Source of the DNA: Murimonas intestini
Lineage (GTDB): Bacteria > Bacillota > Clostridia > Lachnospirales > Lachnospiraceae
Direction of reading: 5' to 3'
NCBI RefSeq assembly: GCF_024622195.1
Contig: NZ_JANKBI010000007.1
Span: forward strand, 62,001 to 126,000
DNA length: 64,000 bases
The notes below the pieces were generated by a model, which was given only the letters and a program-made list of their open reading frames with translations, ran no database searches and had not been told where the DNA came from. Positions 1 to 9,409 of the stretch are shown in pieces (position 1 is the stretch's first letter; each line of letters begins with the position of its first letter). The translations under genes and the position numbers were made by a program.

Positions 1-295
1 TCGTATCCGGCATCTTGTCCGTAGTCCTCTTTAATGCCTCCTCAAATGACGCTGCAGCCATATCATACTGCCCCAGCCCCATATAAGCCATGCCGGCCCC
101 GCGGTAGGCCATGAGCTTCTCATCCTCATCATCTTCTGAGAGGGCAGCCTGGAAATTCTCCAGCGCTTTGTCATAATACTGGTTTTCTATCTCTGACATT
201 CCTGTTTCCACTCTGGTGGGCCCTTCATCCTTCTTCTGACAGCCGCCAAGGGCAAGACAGAGGGCAAGGAATAAAATAATGCTTTTTTTCTTCAT
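1..295 (-). CDS. TPR-repeat lipoprotein, C-terminus outside window
   Basis: The gene runs off the left edge, so only about 98 N-terminal residues are visible. Two adjacent ATGs exist; the second (295) is chosen because it leaves 5 nt after the GGAGGT box at 301-306, while the first leaves only 2. The protein starts MKKKSIILFLALCLALGGC, a signal peptide with lipobox LGGC, so it is probably a lipid-anchored extracellular protein. After the lipobox the sequence contains TPR-like helices (NQYYDKALENFQAAL, GMAYMGLGQYDMAAASFEEAL). TPR proteins usually scaffold protein contacts; the partner cannot be told here. It is tandem with the glutamine synthetase gene but about 100 bp away. Confidence 0.75.
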   Translation of the reverse strand, partial: MKKKSIILFLALCLALGGCQKKDEGPTRVETGMSEIENQYYDKALENFQAALSEDDEDEKLMAYRGAGMAYMGLGQYDMAAASFEEALKRTTDKMPDT

Positions 296-399
296 CATAT
301 ACCTCCATAGATCAAAATCGCCTGAAATACCCCTGCTGCGGGCATTCCAGGCATAGTATAACAGATTATGGGAGCAAAATACAGCTTTTTCAAATAGAA

Positions 400-1830
400 T
401 TATAAATCATAGTATTGCAAAAACTCGGCCGGATGAGGGATTTCCGCTATCCGCCGGGCCTCTTCCCTCTTCCTGCTGATCCAGATATGGATCAGCCTCT
501 CCGGGAATACCTGGCCTTTCAGAAGATACTCATGGTCTTCCTCTAATGCATCCAGGGCCTCATCAAGAGTCTTGGGCAGTGATCTTATCTGCTGCCTCTG
601 CTCTTTTGGCAGGTCATAGAGATTAAAATCATACGGCCCCCACCCGTTTGCCTGAGGATCTGTATCATTCTCGATCCCGTCAAGTCCTGCCATCAGGATA
701 GCCGCATAAGCATAATATGGATTTGCAGTTGCATCCGGGCAGCGCAGCTCGAATCTCTTTGCCTCAGGCGCCTTCGCATATGCCGGTATCCTGATCACCG
801 CACTTCTGTTGGAGGTAGCATATCCGATAGTCACAGGAGCCTCGAATCCCGGTACAAGACGTTTAAAGGAATTTGTCGAGGGGTTTGTGAATGCACACAG
901 GGATGCTGCATGCTTCAGCAGACCTCCGATAAAATACAGCGCTGTGCGGCTCAGGCCTGAATAACCGTTTTCATCATAAAAAACAGGCTTTCCGTCCTTT
1001 TTCAGCAGCATATGTACATGCATCCCATTACCGGCCTCCTTATAGACCGGCTTGGGCATAAAGGTGGCAGTCTTTCCTGCCCGGGCAGCCATATTCTTCA
1101 CTACATACTTGGTGATCATGGTCTTATCCGCCATATCAACCATTTCTCCCAGTTCCACCTCTATCTCCATCTGCCCTGCACCGCCTACCTCATGGTGGTG
1201 GTATTTTACCTTTACTCCCCACTCTTCCAGGGTCATGCACATCCTGCTGCGGAGATTATAATGAATATCCCCCGGGGCAGCGATATGGTAGCCTCCCTTT
1301 GAGGGGATCTGGTACCCTGTATTATAGCCGTCATCCCGTCCGCTGTTCCACTGGGCCTGTCTTGTCTCAACAGAATAAAAGCCTGCTTTTGGCTCAACCT
1401 GGAATCTGACCTCATCGAGTATATGGAACTCAAATTCCGGCCCTATCACCATCTCGTCCGCTATCCCTGTCTGCCTCATATATTCTGCGGCCCGCAGGCT
1501 CACATTCCTGGGGTACTGGTCAAATGGCCTGTTTTCCTTCTCCCCGATCATGCACACATCCCCTGTCATAGACAAGGTTGGGATCTCCACAAAGGGATCT
1601 ATGAATGCAGTAGCCGGGTCCGGTATAAACACCATGTCGCTCTTCTCAACAGGCGCATACCCATAATTGGACCCGTCAAATCCAATCCCATACGTGAATA
1701 TCTCCTCACTGAACCTGGCGGCCGGTATAGTAATATGACGCCATCTACCGTCCAGGTCGGTCATCTTAAAATCAATCATCTCAATTCCCTTGTCTCTGCA
1801 CATCTGTAAAATTTCCCCGCTCTTGCCCAT
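400..1830 (-). CDS. glnA: Type I glutamine synthetase
   Basis: Makes glutamine from glutamate, ammonia and ATP in the cytoplasm. Visible family motifs are FDGSNYGYAPVEKSDM (latch region), GPEFEFHILDEV (metal-binding glutamates), AGNGMHVHM (metal/ATP), TNPSTNSFKRLVPGFEAP and NRSAVIRIP (substrate and ATP binding), and ELRCPDATANPYYAYAAILMAGLDGI near the end. From the chosen start it is about 476 residues, somewhat longer than the roughly 445 residues usual in Firmicutes. I prefer the ATG at 1830 (MGKSGEIL) because a GGAGG lies 5 nt before it; an in-frame ATG at 1848 has no such box. No GlnR or TnrA partner gene is in view. Family assignment is secure; the exact subclass is not. Confidence 0.93.
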   Translation of the reverse strand: MGKSGEILQMCRDKGIEMIDFKMTDLDGRWRHITIPAARFSEEIFTYGIGFDGSNYGYAPVEKSDMVFIPDPATAFIDPFVEIPTLSMTGDVCMIGEKENRPFDQYPRNVSLRAAEYMRQTGIADEMVIGPEFEFHILDEVRFQVEPKAGFYSVETRQAQWNSGRDDGYNTGYQIPSKGGYHIAAPGDIHYNLRSRMCMTLEEWGVKVKYHHHEVGGAGQMEIEVELGEMVDMADKTMITKYVVKNMAARAGKTATFMPKPVYKEAGNGMHVHMLLKKDGKPVFYDENGYSGLSRTALYFIGGLLKHAASLCAFTNPSTNSFKRLVPGFEAPVTIGYATSNRSAVIRIPAYAKAPEAKRFELRCPDATANPYYAYAAILMAGLDGIENDTDPQANGWGPYDFNLYDLPKEQRQQIRSLPKTLDEALDALEEDHEYLLKGQVFPERLIHIWISRKREEARRIAEIPHPAEFLQYYDL

Positions 1831-1926
1831 ACTTTCCTCCGTATTCATATCCCATCCGCCCTGTCTGCCAGAATGCGGTGCGATGCTTTGTTAATCCAGT
1901 ATAGCATACTGGCGGGAATTTTCATA

Positions 1927-1962
1927 GTAACTACTAAGGTTACTATTCACACGTCACAGTCC
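1927..1962. repeat. Decayed end of palindromic insertion element
   Basis: The segment GTTACTATTCACACGTCAC at 1939-1957, continuing to 1962, matches the left end of the full element at 18797 with a few substitutions. An inverted GTAAC lies just outside it at 1927. No opposite end or target duplication is visible, so it is a fragment. It lies at the end of the MacB-like gene and contains that gene's stop codon (1947-1949). Confidence 0.55.
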
Positions 1963-3017
1963 GAAAGGAAACAATTCCTTGCGCAGAAGAAATACAGCAC
2001 AAATGAGATCATGCTAAGTCCTGCACATCTGGCAAACAGCAGAATGTCTGCGGCCTGCTCATAACTCTTTCCTGCCTGGAGCAGAAAGAGGAAGGCCTCT
2101 CTTTTTTCCTTAAACCACGCAGACCAGAAACCAAAGTCTGACCACTTTGTAGGGATAATGTCAGAAGGTATATGAAGTACTTTTGATATTGTAATAAACA
2201 AGACTGCCGCCACAATGATAAGCAGCAGTGCCCACACTGCCGGAAGCAGCCTTTTTCTCATTCTTATATTCATCAGCAGGCCTCTTACAAGCACAGCTGC
2301 AAGGCAGCCCGCCGTAACCACCGGCAGAATGATCACAAATATCTGAGCAATCTCAGCCAGAAGGGAGAGCTCCAGTATCCTGCCGCTCAGGCTGTGCCGC
2401 ACCATAAACTCTTTAAGGCTGTCTTTTGCCCCCAGTGTGAGCATCTCTGCGCTCTCTGCCGTATCTTTGCCGGACCCCGGCGCATCACCGTATGCAGCGC
2501 CCTTCTCCTGACCGCCATTAAAGCCTCTCACCGCCAGGACAGGGGCATCTGCCTTTAAGATTCCCCTGACTGTATATTCTCTGTCCCGGCAGACCACTGT
2601 TTTTCCGGCTGCGTCAGAGCTTCCAAAGAGGGCTTCCGCAGCCTTCTCCGACAGCAGGCATCCCGACATGTCATCCTCATCTAATACACTGCCTGTTCCA
2701 AATATGAGCTGCAGGCTGCCCTGGGCCTTTATGAGGTTCAAACCAGTGCTGCGGATGCCTTCCTGCCCGGCCGCCGTCACATTGTGCTCTTCCTTCCACG
2801 CTGCAAAAAGTACAGTTTTATCCTGTTCCTGCTCTGTTTTTATGATCTCCCTTATTCTCTCTCCCGTAATTCCGTTATCCAGGATTGCCGTCACTGTATC
2901 TTTTGTATTTTTTCTCAGCTCTATGTAACTTCCTACCGCCATCCCATAGCAGAGAATCAGTACGATAAGCATGGCCATAGAAATAACGAGATATATCTTA
3001 CTTCGCTCCCGTATCAT
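1947..3017 (-). CDS. MacB-like membrane protein (periplasmic-core type)
   Basis: A 356-residue membrane protein with one N-terminal membrane segment (about 8-30), a large outside domain, then three hydrophobic segments (about 219-250, 255-280, 325-347). The outside domain carries LSEKAAEALFGSSDAAGKTV followed by YTVRGIL, the pattern of the MacB_PCD domain of FtsX/MacB ABC permeases. Its start overlaps the end of the HlyD-like adaptor gene by 20 nt, so the two are probably translationally coupled and may form an adaptor-permease pair. No matching ATPase gene is visible nearby. The last six residues (LSDCDV) and the stop come from an insertion-element fragment, so the original C-terminus has been replaced. 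It could also act as a non-transporting sensor or scaffold. Confidence 0.6.
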   Translation of the reverse strand: MIRERSKIYLVISMAMLIVLILCYGMAVGSYIELRKNTKDTVTAILDNGITGERIREIIKTEQEQDKTVLFAAWKEEHNVTAAGQEGIRSTGLNLIKAQGSLQLIFGTGSVLDEDDMSGCLLSEKAAEALFGSSDAAGKTVVCRDREYTVRGILKADAPVLAVRGFNGGQEKGAAYGDAPGSGKDTAESAEMLTLGAKDSLKEFMVRHSLSGRILELSLLAEIAQIFVIILPVVTAGCLAAVLVRGLLMNIRMRKRLLPAVWALLLIIVAAVLFITISKVLHIPSDIIPTKWSDFGFWSAWFKEKREAFLFLLQAGKSYEQAADILLFARCAGLSMISFVLYFFCARNCFLSDCDV

Positions 3018-5253
3018 TCAGCCTCACCCTGCTTCCTTCTGAGAGATTCTTGTCAGATCCTGTTATGATCTTCTGGTCACTGCTGATGCTTCCTTCCTCC
3101 AGCGCTGCATAAGACTCATTTTTATCCAGGATTTTAACTGCTACCTTTCTTACTGTCAGTTCAGTCCCCAGCACTGAATCAGTCTCCTGCAGGACATAGA
3201 CAAATTTTTCTTTACTGTCCTCGTTGACAGCACTGATCGGCACACACAGAGGATATGCTTTAGAAATCTTCTCCACTTTGAATTCCGCAGCCTCACCGAT
3301 CTCCAGGGCATCCGCCGGAAGGTTTACAGTCACATCCAGCATATCTTCCGATGCTTCACTCATACTCACCGACTCAACTTTCAGACCCGTTATGGGCTGT
3401 TTTCCCGCTCCTGACGGCTTCAGTGTCACCTCGTCATTGCGGGCAATATATTTTTCCTGTCCCGCAGGTATCTGGGCCGTAAATTTATTTCCTGCTGATG
3501 TATCCGCCATCAGCACTGCCATTCCATCTGGTGTCTTATCTCCTGTAGTCAGTGAAAGCTTTGTAATGATTCCGGCTATAGGCGCTTTTATCTGTCCGTT
3601 TTCTTTTTCCAGCCTCTCCAGCTTCGTGATCTCAAGCTCCAGAGCCTCCTGCTCCAGTGCGCTGATCTCTGCGCTGCTGTCACTGCCGTCCGGTGCACCC
3701 GCGCTCTCCAGGGAATGTGCTGCAGACGTGACGCTCTGTTTCTTTGAGAGGACAGCGGCGTCATATGCCTGCTGGCTGGACTGGACAGCTTCTATGAGCT
3801 GCTGCTCTTCCTGCCCTGCATTTGCCGCTTCCTGTTCCAGCTTCTCTTTTTCGTAAGCCGAAAGCGCTGCCTCTGCATTTTCCAGTGCTGTCCGGGCATC
3901 TGACACCTTTTGCTCTGCCGCATCCAGATCTGCCTGGTATGAATTTCTGACATCCTGTTCCGCCTGGGCGGGATCTGCTGCCGTGGTCTGTGAACTGCCT
4001 ACCATGCTCAATGATGGTTTCCACAGCTTTGCCTGCGCCGACGTATTGTCCGGCTCCAGTGACGGCTGTTCTCCTGTCTCATATGACTGTTCCCGGGGCA
4101 GCGCATCTGCTGCTCTCTGAGCTTCGGCCTGGCGCTGCTGTTCTTCCTCCGCTGCCCTCTGGGCCTCAGACTGGCGCCGCTGTTCTTCCTCTGCCGCCTT
4201 CTGGGATTCGGACTGGCGCCGCTGCTCTTCCTCCGCTGCCTTCTGGGCCTCAGACTGGCGCCGCTGTTCTTCCTCCGCCGCCTTCTGGGCCTCGGACTGG
4301 CGGCGCTGTTCTTCCTCCGCTGCCTTCTGGGATTCGGACTGGCGCCGCTGTTCTTCCTCCGCTGCCTTTTGGGATTCGGACTGGCGCTGCTGCTCTTCCT
4401 CCGCCGCTTTCTGGGATTCGGACTGGCGCTGCTGTTCTTCCTCCGCCGCCTTCTGGGATTCGGACTGGCGCTGCTGTTCTTCCTCCGCCGCCTTCTGGGA
4501 TTCGGACTGGCGCTGCTGTTCCTCCAGCGCCGCCTTCTCTGATTCTTCTTTTTTCTTCTGCTCCTCCGCCTCACTCATGTTTGCATTATTCTGGGCCTCT
4601 ACTGCCTGCTTTACTTCCTGTTCTATCTCTTCCCTCAGTGCCATAAGTTCATCCTGGGCTGACTTGAGGGCTGCCGTCTTCTCCGCCACTGCCGTCTCCA
4701 GCTGTTTTCTTACAGTATCATCCGCCCCTGTATCTTTCCCCTGGCTCTTTCTGTATTCCTCCAGCTTCTGCTTTGCCGTCTCCAGGTTCTGGGCCGCCGC
4801 GTTAATATCCTGATTTCCCCGCTCTTCTGCCAATCCCAGATCCTGGGCTGCCTGGTTCTGTGAAATAGCTTTCTTCTGGGCGTCAGCTGCATTTCTGCTC
4901 TGGGTATCCTTAGCCTGCAGCTGCATCTTCTTCAGCTCCTGTTTCTTTTTTAGCAGCTGTTCCCGAATGTCTTCCATATTCAGATCAAACAGCGCTGCAT
5001 TGGCCTCCACCTGACTCCCCACACTCACATAGATCGTATCCACTTTTATATCCGGCAAAGTGCTCACCGCCTCTTCTCTGCTCTGGACTACTTTTCCGCT
5101 GCCCGAAACACTGTGGTCCAGGGATATATTCTTAGGTATCTCTGCCTGTACATTTGCGATCCCCGCACTGTCAGCAGCCCTTGACAATATGGTAAATAAC
5201 AGCATACAGGCCAGAAATCCCGCCAATATACTGACTAATTTTTTTCTGCTCAT
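2998..5253 (-). CDS. HlyD/MacA-like adaptor with long repeat coiled coil
   Basis: A 751-residue membrane-anchored adaptor. There is one N-terminal membrane segment (about 7-25), then a first half-lipoyl region (VSGSGKVVQSREEAVSTLP, IYVSVGSQVEANAALFDLN), a very long Glu/Gln/Ala-rich helix (about 85-560) and a second half-lipoyl (GQIKAPIAGIITKLSLTTGD) followed by beta-barrel-like segments. This order fits HlyD/MacA efflux adaptors, where the helical hairpin sits between the lipoyl halves. The hairpin is expanded by ten 14-residue repeats, described separately. RBS AGGAGG lies 7 nt before the ATG. It follows the sugar-type permease genes by 16 nt and overlaps the MacB-like gene. In a Gram-positive cell such an adaptor would span cell wall rather than outer membrane. 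Confidence 0.72.
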   Translation of the reverse strand: MSRKKLVSILAGFLACMLLFTILSRAADSAGIANVQAEIPKNISLDHSVSGSGKVVQSREEAVSTLPDIKVDTIYVSVGSQVEANAALFDLNMEDIREQLLKKKQELKKMQLQAKDTQSRNAADAQKKAISQNQAAQDLGLAEERGNQDINAAAQNLETAKQKLEEYRKSQGKDTGADDTVRKQLETAVAEKTAALKSAQDELMALREEIEQEVKQAVEAQNNANMSEAEEQKKKEESEKAALEEQQRQSESQKAAEEEQQRQSESQKAAEEEQQRQSESQKAAEEEQQRQSESQKAAEEEQRRQSESQKAAEEEQRRQSEAQKAAEEEQRRQSEAQKAAEEEQRRQSESQKAAEEEQRRQSEAQRAAEEEQQRQAEAQRAADALPREQSYETGEQPSLEPDNTSAQAKLWKPSLSMVGSSQTTAADPAQAEQDVRNSYQADLDAAEQKVSDARTALENAEAALSAYEKEKLEQEAANAGQEEQQLIEAVQSSQQAYDAAVLSKKQSVTSAAHSLESAGAPDGSDSSAEISALEQEALELEITKLERLEKENGQIKAPIAGIITKLSLTTGDKTPDGMAVLMADTSAGNKFTAQIPAGQEKYIARNDEVTLKPSGAGKQPITGLKVESVSMSEASEDMLDVTVNLPADALEIGEAAEFKVEKISKAYPLCVPISAVNEDSKEKFVYVLQETDSVLGTELTVRKVAVKILDKNESYAALEEGSISSDQKIITGSDKNLSEGSRVRLNDTGAK
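4114..4533 (-). repeat. Ten tandem 42-bp repeats inside the adaptor gene
   Basis: Ten consecutive near-identical 42-bp units encode the 14-residue motif AAEEEQ(Q/R)RQSE(S/A)QK. Fourteen residues is two heptads, so adding or losing whole units keeps reading frame and coiled-coil register. Units 2-4 are identical at protein level, while the outer units differ more, which fits recent internal expansion. Long open frames on the opposite strand here are by-products of the repeat. Confidence 0.9.
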
Positions 5254-5269
5254 CTGTCATCCTCCTGTA

Positions 5270-6127
5270 TCATTCCTTTACTGCCGCCGCTACGATTCCC
5301 TGTTCCAGATAGTCCTGCCCTGCCAGAAATACCAGCATGGCCGGCAGAAGTACCACTACCGAAGTGGTAAATGCTATTCCGGCCTCATTCAGCCCGATAT
5401 TGGGCAGAAAAAGTGATAAAGGCCAGAGCGATTTTGTTTTTAAAAAGGTAAGGGGCTGCTCAATCAGGTTCCAGTATTCCAAAAATCCCAGTACCATTGC
5501 TGAGATGATCCCTGCTGAGCCTAAGGGGATACCCAGATAAAAGAAAATCTGAAAATTCCCGGCCCCGTCGATCCTGGCCGACTCAATGACTGCATCTGGC
5601 ACGCTTTCAAAAAAACGGTACATGATAAAAACCGGAAATGTGGAAAATACCGCCGGAAGAATGATCCCCAGATGCGTATCGATCAAATGGAGCTTATCCA
5701 GGACAAGATAATTAGAAAGCATCATCACCTGAAACGGCATCATCATTAGCAGGATATACACCATAAAAAGGGCCTTTTTGAAGGGAAACCTGAATTTTGC
5801 AAATCCCCAGGCTGCAGGCACGCCCACCAGAAGCTGACCGGCCAGGATAGCTCCTGTCAGCTTTATGGAATTCCAGAACATTACAAAAAACTCCGGCGAG
5901 TCTATCAGCAGGTTTACATAGGCCTTTAACGTGGGATAGACAGGCAGCAGACGCCAGCTGACATAGCCGCCTGCTCCGCCCAATGCAGGGCCCAGGCGGT
6001 CTGTCAGTTCCACCGCCCCCATCAGTGAACCAGTCAAAAGGAACAGCACCGGATAACACGCTGTAAATCCAAGAATTCCGAGAAAAGATATAATGATGAA
6101 ATGGATTATTTTTTTGCTTTTTCTCAC
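5270..6127 (-). CDS. CUT1 sugar ABC transporter permease (MalG-type)
   Basis: A 285-residue inner-membrane permease with about six membrane segments. The cytoplasmic EAA loop is visible as ESARIDGAGNFQIFFYLGIP, the contact site for an MsmK/MalK-type ATPase. The C-terminal YLEQGIVAAAVKE is typical of MalG-like proteins. Translation appears to start at GTG (6127), which overlaps the stop region of the preceding permease gene. It pairs with that permease and with the binding protein at 7039-9381. No ATPase gene is in the operon, which is common for CUT1 systems that share one. The substrate is unknown. Confidence 0.85.
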   Translation of the reverse strand: MRKSKKIIHFIIISFLGILGFTACYPVLFLLTGSLMGAVELTDRLGPALGGAGGYVSWRLLPVYPTLKAYVNLLIDSPEFFVMFWNSIKLTGAILAGQLLVGVPAAWGFAKFRFPFKKALFMVYILLMMMPFQVMMLSNYLVLDKLHLIDTHLGIILPAVFSTFPVFIMYRFFESVPDAVIESARIDGAGNFQIFFYLGIPLGSAGIISAMVLGFLEYWNLIEQPLTFLKTKSLWPLSLFLPNIGLNEAGIAFTTSVVVLLPAMLVFLAGQDYLEQGIVAAAVKE

Positions 6128-6131
6128 ACCC

Positions 6132-7019
6132 TCATCCTTCCTTTTCCCATGCTTTTTTCAAAAGTAAGATCAGTACAAAAATGACAAGCCCGTTTATCAC
6201 AGATGCCGCGGCCATCTTATCCATGGACAGTTCCCTAAACCAGTTACTGAGCAGGTGCTGCAGCATATACATACTTTCATCGGGATAATCCCCGGCCACC
6301 AGATATGCTTCTCTGAATACCTTAAAGGAATTCAGCAATGACAGCACCGCTATTGTAAACATAGACGGCAGCAGATTTGGCAGTGTTATTTTCCAGAAAC
6401 ATTTCCACTCTCCAGCCCCGTCTACCCTCGCCGCCTCATAGATACTCTCAGATATCCCTGAGAGGCCTGCCATCCACAGCACCACATCATAACCCAAATT
6501 TCTCCAGATATAGCTGAAGACCAGGACCCAGAAGGCTGTTCCTCCGTTCATCCAGTCGCTGCCCGCCATTCCCAGCCTCTGAAGCATTCCGTTTAATATT
6601 CCCTGGTTGTCAAACAGGACCCTCCAAAGCAGGACTACAGATGCAACGGGAATAGCCATAGGCACAAGGAACGCGCTTTTGAGCAGGCTTCCTGCCTTTC
6701 CCTGCCTCTGCAGGAAAATAGCCAGCAGCAGCGATAACATGATCAGAAGAGGGATACATACAGCTGTAAAACGTGCCGTATTAGATGCCGCCAGCCTGAA
6801 AGCGGGAGTGGCAAATACTGCTCTGTAATTTTCTAAACCTGACCATTTCCCGCTGATGGACTCTGTGAACGACCTCCTCACCACATCTGCAAACGGGATC
6901 AGTACAAAGATTCCCGTCCCTATGAAACTGGGCAGGATAAATAATATCCCTGCCCACTCCTTTTTGCCGCCGTGTCCCTGTCTCTTTAAAACAGGAAAAC
7001 AGCCTTTTATTTTCTTCAT
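6132..7019 (-). CDS. CUT1 sugar ABC transporter permease (MalF-type)
   Basis: About 295 residues from the ATG at 7019, which follows the binding-protein stop codon by 19 nt; an upstream in-frame ATG at 7088 lies inside the previous gene and is less likely. A ribosome site is weak, so coupling to upstream translation is likely. It has six membrane segments, starting AGILFILPSFIGTGIFVLIP, and an EAA loop YEAARVDGAGEWKCFWKITL. It should form the heterodimeric channel with the next gene. Confidence 0.84.
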   Translation of the reverse strand: MKKIKGCFPVLKRQGHGGKKEWAGILFILPSFIGTGIFVLIPFADVVRRSFTESISGKWSGLENYRAVFATPAFRLAASNTARFTAVCIPLLIMLSLLLAIFLQRQGKAGSLLKSAFLVPMAIPVASVVLLWRVLFDNQGILNGMLQRLGMAGSDWMNGGTAFWVLVFSYIWRNLGYDVVLWMAGLSGISESIYEAARVDGAGEWKCFWKITLPNLLPSMFTIAVLSLLNSFKVFREAYLVAGDYPDESMYMLQHLLSNWFRELSMDKMAAASVINGLVIFVLILLLKKAWEKEG

Positions 7020-7038
7020 AGGCGTATCCGGCCGCTTC

Positions 7039-9381
7039 CTACTCAGAGAGGTAGAGGTTGACCTTCTGAACCACATTTTTTGCGGCATCCTTCGGGCTTA
7101 TCCCCTCTTCAAGACATCTCTGTGCCTGTTCCAGTACCGCCTCTTTTACTACAGTGTCAGTGACTGCAGGTATTTTCAGTGATTCAGCCCATGTTTTCAG
7201 CGCCTGCCTCTTTTCTTCAGAAGGCAGCTCTATGCTGAGATTCAGATCCATTCCATCATCGCTCGAGATAGTTATCCCCTCACTTTTACCTTCCGGCGGC
7301 TCTTCAGCCAGGATCTTGTCAAAGGCCGCTCTGTTGACAGGAAAACCTTCTCCCTGAGAAACACTCTGTCCCTCTGTTCCCAGCATATATTCCAGAAGCC
7401 CCACGGCTTCTTCCCTGTGTGTGCTCTTACTGCTGACGCCGGCTACTGAAAGAGGTATAAATACATCGGCAGCCTGGCCGTTCATCTTGTTCTCAGACGT
7501 ATTTCCGGCAGACGTATCCACTGATGTGAGATATGAATAATCATGAAGCCCATACAACATGCCAGGATTCAGCAGGGCTGACTTGGTCAGGAGTACCAGC
7601 GATTCAAGGCTGTTGGCAGTATCTGATGCCGTCCCCTGCATATTAGTTCCATATATGTTTCCGGAATTTATTTCTCTGTAATCCTTGTCCAGAGCATACA
7701 TCTGTGAAAGTCCTTCAAAAAATTCCTGAAGCAATGCCTCGTCAAGGGTTCCGTCTTCTTTCTGCCAGGCTGGTGAACATACCCCCATAAGCCTCGCTGC
7801 CATTGACCTTGCATCCATAGTTCCCATCACGCTTGCTGCATCAGGATATTTCTCCTTAACCGCTGCCGCTGTCTCTATCAGACTTTTAAAGTCACTGATC
7901 TTGTCAACAGATTCTGTATATCCCTGTATCACAGGAATTGCAAACCTTGTGGGCACAGCATAGTAAGTACCATCCCCCGCAAACGCCCCCGCAATCTGTT
8001 CAAACATGCCGTCTTTTTCCTTTGCTTTTTCCACCACTTCACTGATGTCTGAAAGCAGCCCTTTTTCAATATAGGAATCTACCGGCATACCATCCAGGAT
8101 CAGCACGTCCGGCCCTTTCCCGGCCAATATATCTGTAGCCAGCGTCCTCAGCGCATCCGAAGCTGTGACAGCATCTTCTCCCGTCATGCCCAGCTGGAGT
8201 GTCGCCAGAATGTTCGGATTATCCTTCTGGAATTTAGAGAGGATCTGCCTTAATTCATTGCTGTCTCTCAGACTGTAGATCTTCAGCTCAGTCTCCGGTA
8301 CAGAAGGAGTGTCCGCAGAATATACATAATGCAGCAGCTTTGGATTCCCGTTTCCATCCTCACTTGCCAGCATAAAGCTGTCGTCATCCATGGCTGCCAG
8401 GCTGATCAGTCCCAGGCTGGGATCGGAGAGCGTTGTAAGAGCGCCGTTCACTACCTGGTCGCAGACATTGCCTCCCTGCTGCCAGCTGTAGATTCCATCT
8501 GAATCTGCATAAAAATGATATCCGTCTTTTCCCTGCTCAAATAAAATATTCCCGGCGCCGCCAAAGCCGCTCCCCGCAAAAGAATTATTCAGCAGGGCTT
8601 CCTTCAGCTTCTCATCCGTCTCTTTTGTCTTGCCGCTCTCTATCTCCACTGTCAGAACATCTGACTTTGTCTGCAGAAGCAGTTCTTCCCCCAGACAGGC
8701 CATTGAATAAACATGTTCTGCGCTGTCATAATTTTGTTTTACTTCTCCTGTGCCTGTGTCGAACAGATATACCTTGCCCGCATAGTCCAGTCCGGCAAGA
8801 TCACCTGAACTTGTGTATACAAATTCATAAAGGGAATTTGACATTCCCTGCATAGCATCCTCTTCAAGTGTTTTACTCAGTGCGAGTGATATCTCCGATG
8901 CCTTTCCTTCTTTATCCAGTTTCCAGTAATGGTACTCCAGATCTTCTCCTGCTGAAATACCTGTCTGGCAAAACATTTCACCGTCAGGCGCTATAGCTAT
9001 CTGCAGCACGCTTCCCTTTTCCAGTACTTCCATGGGCAAATCATAAACTTTCTCCCAGCTGCCGCCTGCGTCTTTTGTCTTCCAGGCAGACAGATTTGTT
9101 TCTGTCCGGACTGCTGTCCATATTCCTCCGTCTTCCGTCTTTTTCATATCATATATGCGGTTTGTACCTTCCGGAAGGCTTACCTCTTCTTCCAGATACC
9201 TTCCCATACTCCCGCTGCCTCCCGCGCTGCTCTTCCCGTCACCGGAGGTTTTTTCACTTTCCTGCTGTTTTGTATCGCTCTCACTGCCGCCGCTGCACCC
9301 TGCCAGGCCCGAGAGCGCCAGCGCTGCCGCCGCAGTCAGGCAAACAGTTCTGCTGATCAGGTTTTTGACAAATTTTCTCAT
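7039..9381 (-). CDS. Lipoprotein: N-terminal propeller plus solute-binding domain
   Basis: A 780-residue lipoprotein (lipobox LAGC near residue 29). Residues about 60-370 look like a beta-propeller with an Asp-box-like motif (WKTKDAGGSWEKVY) and repeated short strands. Residues about 375-780 are a CUT1-type extracellular solute-binding domain, beginning at ELKIYSLRDSNELRQILSKF and continuing through ILAGKGPDVLILDGMPVDSY and YYAVPTRFAIPVIQGY. It is almost twice the normal length for this family because of the added propeller. RBS GAGGTG precedes the ATG. It sits directly before the two permease genes, so it is probably their substrate receptor; the propeller may bind a glycan or peptide or contact the adaptor. 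Confidence 0.8.
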   Translation of the reverse strand: MRKFVKNLISRTVCLTAAAALALSGLAGCSGGSESDTKQQESEKTSGDGKSSAGGSGSMGRYLEEEVSLPEGTNRIYDMKKTEDGGIWTAVRTETNLSAWKTKDAGGSWEKVYDLPMEVLEKGSVLQIAIAPDGEMFCQTGISAGEDLEYHYWKLDKEGKASEISLALSKTLEEDAMQGMSNSLYEFVYTSSGDLAGLDYAGKVYLFDTGTGEVKQNYDSAEHVYSMACLGEELLLQTKSDVLTVEIESGKTKETDEKLKEALLNNSFAGSGFGGAGNILFEQGKDGYHFYADSDGIYSWQQGGNVCDQVVNGALTTLSDPSLGLISLAAMDDDSFMLASEDGNGNPKLLHYVYSADTPSVPETELKIYSLRDSNELRQILSKFQKDNPNILATLQLGMTGEDAVTASDALRTLATDILAGKGPDVLILDGMPVDSYIEKGLLSDISEVVEKAKEKDGMFEQIAGAFAGDGTYYAVPTRFAIPVIQGYTESVDKISDFKSLIETAAAVKEKYPDAASVMGTMDARSMAARLMGVCSPAWQKEDGTLDEALLQEFFEGLSQMYALDKDYREINSGNIYGTNMQGTASDTANSLESLVLLTKSALLNPGMLYGLHDYSYLTSVDTSAGNTSENKMNGQAADVFIPLSVAGVSSKSTHREEAVGLLEYMLGTEGQSVSQGEGFPVNRAAFDKILAEEPPEGKSEGITISSDDGMDLNLSIELPSEEKRQALKTWAESLKIPAVTDTVVKEAVLEQAQRCLEEGISPKDAAKNVVQKVNLYLSE

Positions 9382-9409
9382 AATAATTTCACCTCATTTT
9401 ATTCTGCTC

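Noticed and set aside
3990..4646. Long plus-strand open frame (218 codons, Pro/Gly/Ala-rich) opposite the adaptor repeats
   Set aside because: It is the antisense reading of the 42-bp repeats; no ribosome site and the composition follows the repeat unit.
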